A stretch of 64,000 bases of DNA from Penelope pileata (lineage: Eukaryota > Chordata > Aves > Galliformes > Cracidae): the NCBI GenBank assembly GCA_013396635.1, contig WBMW01003919.1, positions 1,769,357 to 1,833,356 of the forward strand, given 5' to 3'. The notes below the pieces were generated by a model. That model did no database searches. It saw only the letters and a list, made by a program, of their open reading frames with translations, and was not told where the DNA came from. Every line of letters begins with the position of its first letter. Position 1 is the stretch's first letter. Shown one piece after another: positions 37,046 through 50,228 of the stretch. Position numbers and translations under genes: made by a program.

Positions 37046-40000
37046 ATTTCACACAGCACAGTAAAATTGTCATGTATTCTGCTAAACTGATCTGAACACA
37101 TAGCAGAATTTTCTAACATCTAGTTTGTTTGATTGCAAAGCTACAGTCCTTTGTGCTAACATGCACAGAAATATGTCTCCCTGTGTACCTCTCCTGCCTG
37201 CCAAGCAGGCACTCTGTGGCTGTTAGGATATAAGCTCACAGACATTCAAGCACTAGCGAGCATTAATATTTAGGTTTATTCAGACCTGGGTGAAAACTGC
37301 TTTGCAGTGGGAAACATATCTTCCTGAACAACAGAGGAGTGCCTGGAGAGCCAGCTAAGAGAGAAAGAGCATCTCAGTACATTGCCCCAAATCTACTAAA
37401 AATTTCACTGTTATAACTCTAGAAAGAGAAGGTGCTGTTAGCATATTTATTCCAAACATTCCGTGCAGTTTATGCAGTAATTGTGCTTGGAGGCGATATT
37501 AGACAGCGCAGACTTGGAAATGCCATGCAACAGTCTTAAACTGCTAAGTGCCAGCTGAGGATTCTAGTTATCACTTGTTTATGGTAGCGTTAACTGCACA
37601 GACACCCAATTGGCTTTAATAGCACAGCGTAATTTTAGGCTTTGCTTTCAGTCTGTTCGCTACAATGCCAAAGCACAGGGACAGTCAATGAAGTGTGCCA
37701 GAGGAAACAGAACTTACGGATCTTAAACGAGGGCTTTGCCTGAAAGGACAGCCATGCTATATAGAGGTGTAAGATTGCAAATTGCATTGTAATGAATTGC
37801 CAAAACCGAGCCTGAGCCTTCACAGGAGCCATTTCTTTAATGCCTCTCCCTCAGTGGGGAGGAAGGAAAGGATGCTGACTCCCACACGCACAGCCCCACA
37901 GCAGAGGAGCAAGAGCAACTCTTCGTGCTCTGTATGAGAAGCAAACAGTTCTGAGGGCAGAGGCCAGCCTCATAACTGACTGGCACCTGATTTGGCAGGA
38001 GTGGCTGCAGGAACACCAGAACCGACAGCATGACCTGTGTGGGGTTACCCAGGGTTCTCTTCCACACCCCCAAATGCCACCTGAATACCCTTACTGCACC
38101 TCTACTAACAGCCTGGTTTGAGACTAGAACCGTATTTCCATCTCCTTTATTTTTCTCTTGAGTAAATGTGTCTGCACCACTTAGACACTAGAACAGACAT
38201 TTTCTCCTGGATGTTCAAAGCCTGCCTGTCTGAAACGTTGTTCCGAGGCTCTGCCCTTCTGGCACTCTGCAGCCACCACCGGGCTGTCACCCGCCTGTCG
38301 CCCCACCCCAGTAACCGCTAACAGGCAGTCAGCATCTGCGATTGCTTGCTCACAACAGTGGCTCAGTTTTAAAGGTTTCTTGAAAAATAGTTCTGCCTAT
38401 ATATGCCCACATATCCCATTGTTTCAGCAGCAGGTTGGGAATAACTGCATTTTCAGATCAATCCATTTCAGTGACTGCCCAGATCAGAGCTCCCATTACG
38501 TAACAGCACTCAGTGGGACACCGGCTGCTGAGCACACTGTGATACAGGTTTGCTGTGACTTTAGGGGAAGCATAGAGAAACACTTCCATTTTAATAAAGA
38601 AATCAGTTACAGGAGATGCCACTGACTGAAGGCAGTTCCGGTAATGGGGAATTATCAAGTCTCTGCAATTAGTCCATTAATTACTTTGAAACTGATTCAT
38701 TAAGAAGTTGCATGTTCTCATTTCATTCATTCCTCCCACTCTCTGCTTTCAATTAATTTTAATTGCAGAAAAGGTAGGAAAGGTGAGACCCAGGAGGAGA
38801 CATGGGGCTCTGCTGTTGCACGGTCTCCAAGTTCAGCCCCAGGCTGATGCACACTGCGCAGCCAGCCCTGCTCCGTGGGAGGCTGGAGGAGCTCAGCAGT
38901 GGGCAGGTTCTCCCACAGCCAGCTGCCATTATGCTAGATGTGGAGGCATTTAAGCAGCAGTTGAACATATTAAATGACCAGTGAGCTTGTCTGGATCAAG
39001 GCAATATCTGGTGGCACAAGCTTCTGCACAAGGAAACCCACTTGGGTATAAAAAAATCCAGGAGGCAATACCTGGAGGAGTCTTAAAACAGCTTCTCCAG
39101 TATGTCCAGTACTTACCAAAAAGCAGCAAAGAGAAGGGACAGGTACAGAAAGATCCAAGACACACCTTCCTCTGGGTATTATCTGGTCCAAGCTCTAATA
39201 TTAAAGCCTGAGGTTTTCAAAAAGCATAAGGAGAGCAGCAAACCACCTCTGCCTTAAAGTCACCGGTGGAGAGAACTCCCTTTCACAGCAAGTGTTTTCT
39301 GAGATATCAGCTCAAGCTCTCTGCCTCCTTTATTTCTTAGCATTTAAGAGTAGGAAAAATACAAAATGCCCATTTTTATTTCATTTCTGCTCATAAATCA
39401 AGCCACGAAGTCTGTCTCAGCTTCTGTTGACAGAAAGCATTCACTGGCTGTGCTCTGAACAGGCACTGCAATTTGGTATTCTTTCAGGATTATTTCTTGA
39501 GCAGCAAAGCTGACAAAGGTCCCCATTCCCAGCTATAATGAGATGGAAATAAATCCCGAGAACCTCTCCTCCACATTAAGCCTGTGGAGATTTTTTCCTG
39601 GTTGATATATTTTCATAGATGTTGCTTTAAATACAAAATACAAGAAAATTTAGCAAATGGCTAAGAAAGGGGAGACAATGTCCACATAACCCATTAAATA
39701 CACTAACTGTAACAGAAGAAAAATGCTTTAGGTAGAAATTCATCTTAGGTAAATGTCAGCCAGGATATAATTGTCACAGCTATTACAGAGCTTTCACCTA
39801 TAGAATATTTACAAAGAAAATCCTAATAGGGAAATGGAGAGAAAGCAGGAGAACTTTGCCCAGAGTCCCAGGAGAGCTGGGGGAGCAGAGGTCCGGCTTC
39901 CCGAGTGCTGGGGCAGCCCAGCTTGGCACACTGCCTTCTTCCCGGTCTCACCTCAGCCCCTTAGCTGAAGCTGGTCACACTCAGGTTTACCCGTGGCCCT

Positions 40001-41173
40001 GCCTTCGTTTTGTTCTCTCAACTTGAGCTCCGCTTTGAATGGCTTATTCACTGAAGTCTGCTACTCCCCTGCTCCTAAAAGCATTCAAAACCAGCAGTTT
40101 GAAAACCTCTCTATTCCTCGGCTGCTAGGTGACATGTCCTTGGGAACATGTGGGATGGCGGACAAAGACAGGAGGAAATCATGACATGTGAATAATAAAT
40201 CAGGACTAAAAAAGAAACATCAGAAACAATCCAGTTTACCCATGCCATATGTGCCAAACTTGCATTGATTAATCTTCTAAGTGTAAGTACAGATGCTTGC
40301 TTTCGTTAGCAAAAATATTTACTGAACCAGCCGTGACAAAAAACCTACTTCTAAGTCAGATAAAAAGTTGAATATGAGGAGATTGCCTACCACAGCCTCA
40401 GTTTGCAGCTTTAAATAAAACAAGAAAAAGAAGCATGCAAAGCATTTATCTATATCCAGATATTTCCAGAGGCTGGAGCACAAGCTGTCAGGTTTTAATC
40501 TGCAGTTCCCAACAGAAGCAGTTCTGTTACCCTTGTGCTTGATCCTGGGGACAGACAATGACAAAACAAAGGGCAGCAGCTGGCCCTCCCGGCAGGGTCT
40601 CACTTCAAGGAGTAACTTCACAGTCCTGTTTGAAATTCTGTTCAACAAAGATGCGGTTACTGAAAACCCTCGAGCAGGCAGCCCAGAGCTCACTGCGGCT
40701 CACAAGGCGTTTCCTGGGGTCCTTCGCTTTTACTCAAGCAACTAACCTGAAGTCATTCTGACTTTGGAAAGAAGAAAACCCATACAATTATGGGGAAAAA
40801 ATAAAACAGGCAAAACAAAAACCAAAACCCCACGGAAGCACCAAGGCTGAAGATTGCTCATGCTACAGGAGGAAGCAGCACTGCACTTGTAGCTCATGGC
40901 CGAGTGTTTTGTTTGCTGAGCTAATGCAAAGCCTGCAAATCCTTCTCTGAACAATAAAAGGCTTCAGCTTCATTGGGAAGCCACTGGGTTGAGTGGAATA
41001 AAGTAAACAGAATGTGCACATTCTATTTTCTCTTCAGAAGACTCAGTGAATTCTAGTATAAACATGAAAGCACATAAGTGGATTAGCAATAACAATTCCT
41101 TCAGCTCTAAGGACAAACAAGTTTGTGCCAAGAACTGTACCTACAAACCGTACCAAGAACTGTTCCTTATCGC
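37046..41173. other. Non-coding stretch, no gene recognised
   Basis: No exon or mobile element was recognised. A GC-richer patch at about 38780-38930 produces several overlapping short frames on both strands, none with a family signature. Confidence 0.5.
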
Positions 41174-41495
41174 ACTCTGCAACTCCCTGACAGGAGGTTG
41201 TGGTGAGGTGGGGGTCAACCTCTTCTCCCAGGTAACAGCAATGGGACGAGAGGGAACGGCCTCAAGTTGTGCCAGGGGAGAGTGAGGTTGGGTATTAGGA
41301 AAAACTTCTCCGTGCGAGCGGTCAGGCACTGGCACAGCTGCCCTGGGAGTGGTGGAGTCACCGTCCCTGGAGGTGTTCAAGGGACATCTGGATGTGGAAC
41401 TGAGGGATGTGGTTTATTGGGTCATCTTGGTGTAAGTGGACGGTTGAACTAGATGATCTTGCAGGTCTTTTCCAACCTTAATGATTCTGTGATTC
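41174..41495 (+). mobile_element. CR1 LINE 3'-end copy (5'-truncated)
   Basis: This copy begins in the 'CAACTCCCTGACAGGAGGTTG' region and runs through the last codons of ORF2 and the 3' UTR to the decayed tail AATGATTCTGTGATTC. Remnant peptide blocks include GRVRLGIRKNFSV and AVRHWH, matching the end of the CR1 endonuclease/RT protein ('GRFRLDIRKKFF...VRHWNRLP'), after which the frame is lost. The 3' UTR carries GATGATCTTGCAGGTCTTTT and CCAACCTTAATG. It differs from the 49-kb copy in the 3' UTR and so belongs to another CR1 subfamily. Confidence 0.92.
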
Positions 41496-44400
41496 CCACA
41501 CCACTTGGAGAGCAAGGTCACCTCATTTTAGAAGACAACTGAGACAACAGTCACTTCAGCAGAACAAAGAGGTTTTCTTAAAAGACAAACTTCCGTGCAA
41601 ACTCTACAAGATGTCTGCGTGCATTGGTTGTTTTCTTCTCTTCCCCTGGAAGCAGCAGGCAGGCAGCAGGAACAGCACAGGGTGGGAAGCACACCAAGGG
41701 GACCCTCTGAGACAGTATGAGGTGCACGCACGAGCACAGGCTGACAAGGATTCTACCTGCCACCCGTCCTGGGTCAGTTTTCTAACCATTAAGTTACTGT
41801 TTAAGACAGCTGTCATTCTTCACATCGAGTGTACCAGTCCAGCTCTGCCTGTGGGGTTTAAGGTGATAGATTTGAATTGGAGAATGCTTGGCGAAATGAA
41901 AACCTTTGTTAGGCACATCAGCAGTAAGGTCTAAAACCCGGTCCCTTTGTTTATACGGATGCAGAATTTCCTGTCTCCCAAACTCTCGGTACACATCAGG
42001 ATGGAATAGTTCACTGCTCTGACGTTGGTTGCATCCATTCAATGCAGAAGTTCAGTATCACATTCAAAACTGAGTAAGTTGCCTTTAGGACAGACAATTC
42101 TCTTGCTGTCATTCCTGAACCTGCACGTACTTCATTGAGGGTACCCTCAAGAAAGAAGTACATTTAAACAGATTAAATTACAACTTTACTGTCTAATGAT
42201 GTTCAGTTTGTTAAAGCAAGTCAGACCTGCTCATGCAGTCCAGGTCCCCTCCACCAGCCTGGGTTTTAAGAGCAATCTATTCCACATTCCTGTAGTTTTT
42301 CGCACTCAAACTACTGCTTAAGAAGCATTCTGTAACATTAAATGCATACCTTTACCTTGCTTATTTTAAAACACTCTAAATACTACCAGAGCCAAAACAA
42401 TTTTAAGCCCCATTCACAGTGAGTCAGGCCATTGCCTTACACCACTTAGATGCACAAAGATATTTTAAGCCCCTCTCCAGCAATATCTTGTGCTGCTACC
42501 AAAATAAAGGCCATGAAAAGCCTCTGAAATGCATAAGACACCTGGATATTACTGGATAAATCCTGGTGGCATAATGCATAAACCAGAATACTTCTCTGCA
42601 TCTGCATCTCTGTTCTCAGAGTTACACTGGACCACTTTTTCAAGGCCATTGGCAGCTGCTGTCTGCAACAAGAGCTGTGCCTGCATTCCTCACTCCAGGT
42701 CATCACACAAGTCCCTTCTCTCAGATTTTTCCTTAATAGCCTAACAAAGTAAGTATGGCTTTTATACCAACTCTTAAGACCAGGAAAATCATCCTGCACT
42801 CCAAGTTATGATTGAGAACATAGAACTGGAGGGTACAAACAAACAAGGCTGCTAACATCTATGAAGTGACAAGCTCTAATAAAGTAATTGGAAATGGGTA
42901 ATTCCTCACTGGCCAGGAGAAAGCAACAATTTAACTGACAGAGAGCTGTAACTGTAAGAAGCATTCCAGCATCAACATAGATGCACAATTAACTAACATG
43001 TATTTATGCAGAAAGCAGTACTCTTCCTTTTGCGCAGAGCATTTTGAAGTTCTACATAGAAAGAATAAAATAGCTGTAGCTGGGAAGCCCAGTATAGCAG
43101 ATTTAATAACCTTCACTCAGATACATTATAAAGCTATTAGATGTCTGCCATTCAGGTAATTATTGGAGGTTTGCCATATCTTTTACTGTCTCCAGGCCAA
43201 GACTCAAGGAAAAGGGAGAGGGGAAAAAATGGGAGAGGAACTTAATGGATCCAGCCACAGAGTTTGTCTCAGTAATTATTTCTGATTGGAAAATTGTTTG
43301 CTTCAAAGAACAGAAACCTGAAGCTTTATTAGTAATGAGATCTCAAGTTTCTAATTAACTGAAAGCAGAAGTACCACACATTTCACATCACGCGTTCTTG
43401 TCACACAAGCCCTCACTTTCGAATTATTCTCTGAAGGACTAATTTGCTCATGCCATGATGGAGAGGGGGCTGGGGAGCCTTCAGAACAACATGAACCAGG
43501 AAGTGCAGGATGGCCTGTGGGGCAATCGGGCTGCTTCACGGACCAGCTGGCTAGCCAAAACCTGCCCCATGCCATCGCAGATGGACACTGCTTCATGCGC
43601 AGCTCTTCCTGCAGGTAAAGCCAGGCTCACCATGAAGCAAAGCCAGAAGATGAATTGCAAGCTCTCCTACCCAAGTACCAAGCCGGAGCTCACAAAGCCA
43701 GGGAAGAAGCCTGCATGGCAGAGGGCTAACTGCTGCGCAGCTGGTTACTGGCACATCAGCAGCCCTCCTGCCATACCTCCAGAAGGGCATCAACATCACC
43801 TTTAAGGAATGATTCTGTTCTTACAGTTTCCCAGTCTATGGGATGGAATGAAAATGTCAGTGAGAGACCTACTGCAAAAACCCGCCACGTAACAGCCCTG
43901 CCCACAGAGGCAGGATCCAACACAGATTTCCCCTGCTGTCGATTTCTGCACAATTCTGCTGTGCCTGGTCAGGCAGAGCTACAGGACAGGGCCAGGGGGC
44001 TCTGAGAACAGAGCACAGGTGCCCTGTGTGGACACCCACACCCAGCAGGGACTGGGCATCACATGTGCCTCACAGACACCTATTGCCTAATGTCTGGTTG
44101 GGAATTTCTGTGCCTGGTGCTGAATTTGCGTTTGGGAGCCTCAGGATCACCTTTAACTGAACTGACACTTCAGAACCAGCAAGAGCTCTTGCATCAACTC
44201 ATGATGCCCTAGTATGATCTAGTTTCCAGATGTTCAATTTCTATCTCATTTTTCCTAGTTATTAGGATACAGTCCGCCAGTATCAGAAGTGGCAGCAAAG
44301 ACATTCACATTTTCTTGAGAAACTTCATGTAGATGTCATGAAAAATGAACTGAGAAGAAATACAGATAAATGCTTCCTAGTGAGCTGGGCTGCTCTCTGT

Positions 44401-47400
44401 ATCCCAAGCAATGGGCTCAGCCCATCAGCCATACAAGACAAACGTCCCATACTGCTTGCAGTCGGTGACCTCTCCTAGTGGGCTGGACACACACCTCGGG
44501 CAGAAGGTCCATCCTCCAGCAGGTGATGACAAGGTCCCCCCATAGCACCTCCCCCGATGTCACAGGGCACACTGGTAGTGACAATGGCACTATTCACACC
44601 CCCGTATCTGCTAGAAAATCACCGTACAGCACCAGCTACACATGGCCCAGTGTTCTTTATAGTCCCTGTGAGGTTCTGGAAGATGCTAAGGCTACATGCT
44701 CCTGCCAAAAAAAACTGCAACAGGAGCTGCCTGAAAACTGGTGTCGGAGTCACTGCAGACTGGGGAGACAACAGAGCAAGTGTCCCTGTTGGGCACAGGA
44801 GCACAAAGCTGACACCACTTCTGAAGCAAGATGCTACACTTCTGCAGTGCAATGCAGTATTAAAAAAAATGGTGCCAGAGGTTGCACCAAGGTTGTCCCA
44901 AGCCAGAACTCTCAACTATGAAGGGACAGAGAGTGTCTGAAATCCTCAAAGGTTAGATAGCATTGCTCCTATCCTGATAGAGCAGAGAAAAAGAAACTAT
45001 GACATATCAGGATGGGAAAACTAAACCCCAGATAGGACACAGAAAAGGGTTGACACACTTGCCACAGGTGAAAACGGGAGCTGGTTTCTGCAAATCCATA
45101 CAAGAAAGCAGGGAATGCAGACGACTAATAGAACACAGATTCTAATTTAACTCTGTATGCACTTGAAATTCTGTACGTTACCTCATTAACAATTGCAGTT
45201 TTAATTACAATGTTGGCTGGGGAAGGAAGCTTTGAGGAGCTGCACTTCTCAGAGCATTCAGAAGGAGCTGCCATGTGGTTAGGCTCTTGCAACATGATGC
45301 TGGGAAAGAAGCCTCTGCCAGGGCTCCAGTCACTGAAGGACAACTCTTCCAGTGGCCCAAGCAGTGCAGCAACTCAAGTGCAAGGCTGACTTGCCTGTCC
45401 TTTCAGAGATGGTCATTAGCCTGCCACTGGGTCGCAACACTCTAAAAAAGTGCTACAACAGTTTCACCTTCAAGCTAGGCAGATGGTTTAGATACAGTAT
45501 CCTTTCAACTTCTTAGATCTCATTCAAGAGCTGAGGGGACAATAAACCGCATGAACACTTAAATCCTAAATCTGACTTTAGGATATTTATAGCCCCAAGC
45601 ACAAATACTCCATGCTGTTGAAAACGATACTGCTAAGTCTTTTCAAGATGTTGGCCTGAAATACCTAGCAACCTGAGCTCAGATATTTTGGTGCACAATC
45701 TCTGCTGTCCTTATCTGCATGACCGTGCCTTACATCCAGCTGCAGAAGCAGAGAGAAATCCCCCAGCCAGCAACAACTGCAGTAAAACTTGGTTCATCCC
45801 CTGCTGGCGTGATCCTTAACTCATCTCATTCCAACAGAACAAGCCAGGAAAGGCTAACTTATTCCATGGCAAATATAGTATTCACTTTAAGACTCAAATT
45901 CTCTTCTGTTAAATACTTCTCTTTGCCACTTCCTCTCCTCATGCAGCACTGAGGTTTGTGACTCCCAATAGCTGTGGTTGGAAAGCAGAGCTGGGAGCAG
46001 TGCTAACTGCAGCAGGTTGCTTCCAGCAGTTTGTCGACCCACTGGAGACAACAGCCAACCTTCTGCTGACTTGAACTGCCATGTGACCTGGCATAATCCC
46101 ACTCATTATTTAGGCTCAAATACTCCAAAAAGATCGCGGAGGCTTTCTGAAATCAAGTGTTTTTCGCTATACTTAGAGAGTTTGATTCACCAGTACAGGA
46201 ATAGTACATTAATCATTCAGCACAAGTTGGGAGCCAGCTGTGTTTTTATCAATTCTCCCCGTCTCACGTGAAGGCCAAAGCCAATGTAAAAATCTCTCAA
46301 ATATGCTCTCATAATTCACAATTTAAGAAGCACAACTTATTTTCTGTTTGTACTGAATTTATCTAGATATGTCGGCTTAAAGGTCTTGTAATAACATCAG
46401 ATAAAAAGACCTTGGCTGAAGACCTAATTAAGTATCCTTGTAGCACATCACTAATTGAATCAAAAAAATAGCAGAAAAATTACACAATTCATATAATCAA
46501 ATTATGGAAAACTCATTTTCAGAAAACTGCAGTCTTTTTCCAGCTAGCTCTTTAAAAAAGCCTCCACCAGCTTTTCCCCACCTAGAACCAAAGCCTGGAG
46601 GAGAATTTTGCATTAGGAAGGCACCAATCCATTGGACAGACAACAGAAAAAAGTTTAAGGAAATCAGTGATTAGAAGCAAACAAATTTTGACAGCAACCT
46701 TTTCCTCACCCACGGCTCCCCATTTAGCTACCTAAATCTATAAAAAGCATGAGCTTAAACTAAAAGCTAGTATTTTGTGGTTAAATGCAAGCAGTTTGGA
46801 CAGGGAAAGTGAGCTGTGTTGCTTTGTGTCCTTTTGCCTCTGTAGACAAACTCCAGCACGAGACCGGCTCCTTCCAGCCAATGAGACCGTGAACCTAACA
46901 GAAGCACTTCAAGCTTCTGTTGATGCAAAACTTTCATTCTATTCTTTCTACCTTAAGCAAGGAATAAATGCCACCATCTCTACCAGACAGCAGCTACTGT
47001 GGAACAAAACATGTTACTTGATGTTCAAAAAACAAATCTCTATGACATTAACTCCTGTAAGCTGGTTCCCTCCTTGTTCAGCTGGGCAAGAACAGCAGTG
47101 CATTAAATAGGACACCACTGCAGATGTTGCATGCAGAATACTGCTTTCATCCCTTGTGCTTGCCAGATTTTGGCATGGCAGTCATGTCCATTTTTGAAGA
47201 AAAGACTTTTCCAGGCCTCTATATTCAATGCATTATAGTTGTTACATTTCTTTCCAATTCCTCTTTTATAGGGAGATTTTAAACAGAACTTGTTAGTTGT
47301 CTGTTTTTAGTCACTGCAGAGTTAACAGACCTCATCACCAAGATAACTACGACATAGATAAAACCTGCATGTAGGAACACGTTTGGGTTTTTTTTGGAGG

Positions 47401-48946
47401 GGAGAGGGAGGTGAAGGCATAGCAGCAAGATTTGACAGTGTGCTTGTACAGCTCTTATTATTCACTTGCTGTCCTGTGAGTGCTAAACAATGCAGAGCAT
47501 GAGTTCTTTCCCTAATTACAAACCAAATTAAAGTGGTATTTACTGGAGGGCTGATGCTTTAATTAAAAAGAAAACATTTCATAACTAAGACACAGCCATG
47601 AAATGCAATTACACAAATCTTCAGAGACAGCTGAAAGCTGTGGTCAGCTCTTAGAGCAGGGAGGCTCAAGCCTGGCCCCCCTCAGCCGCTTCTATCAGTC
47701 ATGTGCATTGCCTTGCACAAGGCAGCCAGGCTCACCCATGGAGAACTGCTGCAAAGAAGTCAATATTAAGCTTGTATATGCAATCTAGATAACTATTTTA
47801 TCCTTAATACATCACATAAGAAGCTAATACATGCCATTTTATATAATGTTTTTTGTATTTTATTTATTATTTTACCCCAAAGTGCTCTAGCCTTAGCTTG
47901 TTCCAGTTAATTATGCTGTAACAGTCAGGGCTTGGAAGAGAAATGCACGCACAGTAGCATGATTAAAAGTCAACATGATAACAGTGCCCTGCAAGTTGTA
48001 GTGCTAATTGGATTTCTTAATTGGGTTGGATTGAAAGCATTCAGTTCTATTTTTGCTGAGGGGAAAAGAAAAAAAAAAGAAATGAGACAAAATGAGAAAG
48101 ACAGAACCAAATATCTACATATTGGTTGTTTTACTCTGAGTTTTCCCACACAATTCACAAGCAACGTTCAACAAATCACCTGTGTCCTCAAGCAGCTCAA
48201 ACAGATTCTGATAATGACTTTACAAAACATTATTCATGAACCAACTCTAATACCGTACAGAACTTTTGCTGAAAGCTTCTCCAGATGGAAAAAGACTTGA
48301 GTTTGCCACAAAAACTCAGATAAGCCACGATGCAGTGACACTAAGGCAGGAAGATACAAACACAATGCAGTCAGGGTATTGCTTTAATGCAAGTACTAGC
48401 TACTCTGTTCTCAGAAACGATAAACAAACTCTAAAGAAAGAATGTGAGCACTATCTCTTCTCTATTTATCTCAAAACTGATCTACATCCAACTCTTCAGG
48501 GACTAACATCCACAGCTGTGGCCCCAGACTGATGGAACAGGAACTTGCAGTTTGTCTCAGCAAGGCTCAGATCTGATCTTAGAAGCTCTTTCTGCAGTTC
48601 TTCACCACTTACACAAAGCAAGGAGAAGTCTGTGAAGGGCACAGCAGGACACGGGTAGTACACACCTTTGTCCCCAACATGTCACTGTGAGCAACCTCCC
48701 TGGGCAATGAATTAACCGCATGTTTTAGACTGATACTCTGAATAACTTTAAAAAGAAACACAAAGTCTCCAACTTAACCCTTAAACTTCAGAAAGATTCT
48801 GAAATTCACAGTGCAAGAGAATCTTAGCTCCACTTGTTCAAGCTCCTGCCTGCTAGTTCCAAGTACCCTCTGCTCCCCCCCGGGCACAACTGGGGTCATC
48901 CTGCGCTGATAATCAGGAGGTAGCTTCTATTTCCTATCTTTGGGAA
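41496..48946. other. Non-coding stretch, no gene recognised
   Basis: No gene or mobile element was recognised. Overlapping frames at 44478-44940 and a minus-strand frame at 41794-42042 have no identifiable family. The remainder is AT-rich vertebrate-type sequence. Confidence 0.5.
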
Positions 48947-48973
48947 ACACGCACACACACACACACACACACA
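48947..48973 (+). repeat. (CA)n dinucleotide microsatellite
   Basis: A run of about 12 CA units with one early interruption (ACACGCACACAC...), ending before GATTAGG. Likely length-polymorphic. Confidence 0.92.
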
Positions 48974-49175
48974 GATTAGGATACAAAAATTCTGAACCCC
49001 AGTATCAAGTGGCTGAGCTATCTGCTCCCACAGAATGGAAATAAATGCATTATCAAGCAGACTGATTGCTAATTAAAGATGTGCTGAATCAGAATACACT
49101 GGTAAGGAGCAGGCTTAGTTGAAGAGACCATGCTTTGTTTCAAGCCAAATTGTCTCATTGATTTTCCTGAAGTCT

Positions 49176-50140
49176 ACGGTGCTGGATGGCCGCACTCAGA
49201 GAGTGGCGGTCAATGGCTCAATGTCTGAATGGAGACCAGTGACGAGTGGTGTTCCTCAGGGATCGGTACTGGGACCAGTGCTGTTTAACATCTGTGTCGG
49301 TGACATGGCCAGTGGGATCGAGTGCACCCTCAGCAAGTTTGCAGATGATGCCAAGCTGTGTGGTGCAGTCGACGCGCCAGAGGGAAGGGATGCCATCCAG
49401 AGGGACCTGGACAGGCTTGAGAGGTGGGCCCATGCCAACCTCATGAAGTTCAACAAAGCCAAGTGCAAGGTCCTGCACCTGGGTCGGAGCAATCCCAAGT
49501 ACACATACAGGCTGGGCGGAGAATGGCTTGAGAGTAGCCCTGAGGAGAGGGACTTGGGGGTGTGTGTTGATGAGAAACTCAACATGAGCCGGCAGTGTGC
49601 GCTTGCAGCCCAGAAGGCCAACCGCATCCTGGGCTGCATCAAGAGAAGTGTGGCCAGCAGGTCGAGGGAGGTGATTCTGCCCCTCTACTCTGCTCTCGTG
49701 AGACCTCACCTGGAGTATTGTGTCCAGTTCTGGGGCCCCCAACACAAGAAGGATGTGGAGCTGTTGGAGCGGGTCCAGAGGAGGGCCACGAGGATGATCA
49801 GAGGGCTGGAGCACCTCCCCTACGAGGACAGGCTGAGAGAGTTGGGACTCTTCAGCCTGGAGAAGAGAAGGCTGCGGGGGGACCTGATAGCAGCCTTCCA
49901 GGACCTGAAGGGGCCTACAGGAAAGCTGGGGAGGGGCTTTTTACAAGGATAGATAATGACAGGACAAGGGGAAATGGTTATAAACTGGAAGAGGGTAGAT
50001 TTAGACTAGATAGAAGGAAGAAATTCTTCCCTGTGAGGGTGGTGAGACACTGGAACAGGTTGCCCAGGGAAGTCGTTGATGCCCCCTCCCTGGAAGTGTT
50101 CAAAGCCAGGCTGGATGGGGCTTTGGGCAACCTGGTCTAG
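49176..50140 (+). pseudogene. CR1 ORF2 (reverse transcriptase) C-terminal part, frameshifted
   Basis: The reading frame encodes the last part of the CR1 endonuclease/reverse transcriptase. Seen in order are the RT motif SGVPQGSVLGPVLFNICVGD (about 49236-49300), the catalytic box FADDAKLCG (about 49340) carrying both metal-binding aspartates, and the connection region with VLHLGRSNPKY and LAAQKANRILGCIKRSV. SALVRPHLEYCVQFWGPQ and VQRRATRMIRGLEHL follow. The frame then breaks at 49911, where a G run appears one base short; the original frame ends at a stop at 49952. The C-terminal tail continues in another frame (GRFRLDRRKKFFPVRVVRHW, then PSLEVFKARLDGALGNLV) to a stop at 50140. The endonuclease and N-terminal RT parts are missing. 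An open frame extends upstream to 49119, but its first ~20 codons are host flanking sequence. Not functional. Confidence 0.93.
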
Positions 50141-50228
50141 TGGGAGGTGTCCTTGCCCATGGCAGGGGGGTTGGAGCAAGATGATCTCTGAGGTCCCTTC
50201 CAACCTGAACCATTCTATGATTCTATGA
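49176..50228 (+). mobile_element. CR1 LINE, 5'-truncated copy of about 1.05 kb with intact 3' tail
   Basis: This is the largest repeat in the window. It starts abruptly within ORF2 (about 49176, at 'GGATGGCCGCACTCAGAG') and runs to a canonical CR1 3' end: TGATCTCTGAGGTCCCTTCC, then CAACCTGAACC, then ATTCTATGATTCTATGA with two tail octamers ending at 50228. CR1 elements have no poly(A) tail and usually make no clear target duplication; none is seen. The coding part is still largely open, suggesting a moderately young insertion. Insertion by target-primed reverse transcription with 5' truncation is the standard CR1 outcome. Confidence 0.96.

Noticed and set aside
44478..44940. Overlapping 147- and 127-codon frames, considered as an ERV or gene fragment
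   Set aside because: No retroviral motif (protease, RT or zinc knuckle) is visible in any frame, and no LTR lies nearby.
49218..49814. 198-codon minus-strand frame
   Set aside because: It is the antisense shadow of the CR1 reverse-transcriptase frame.
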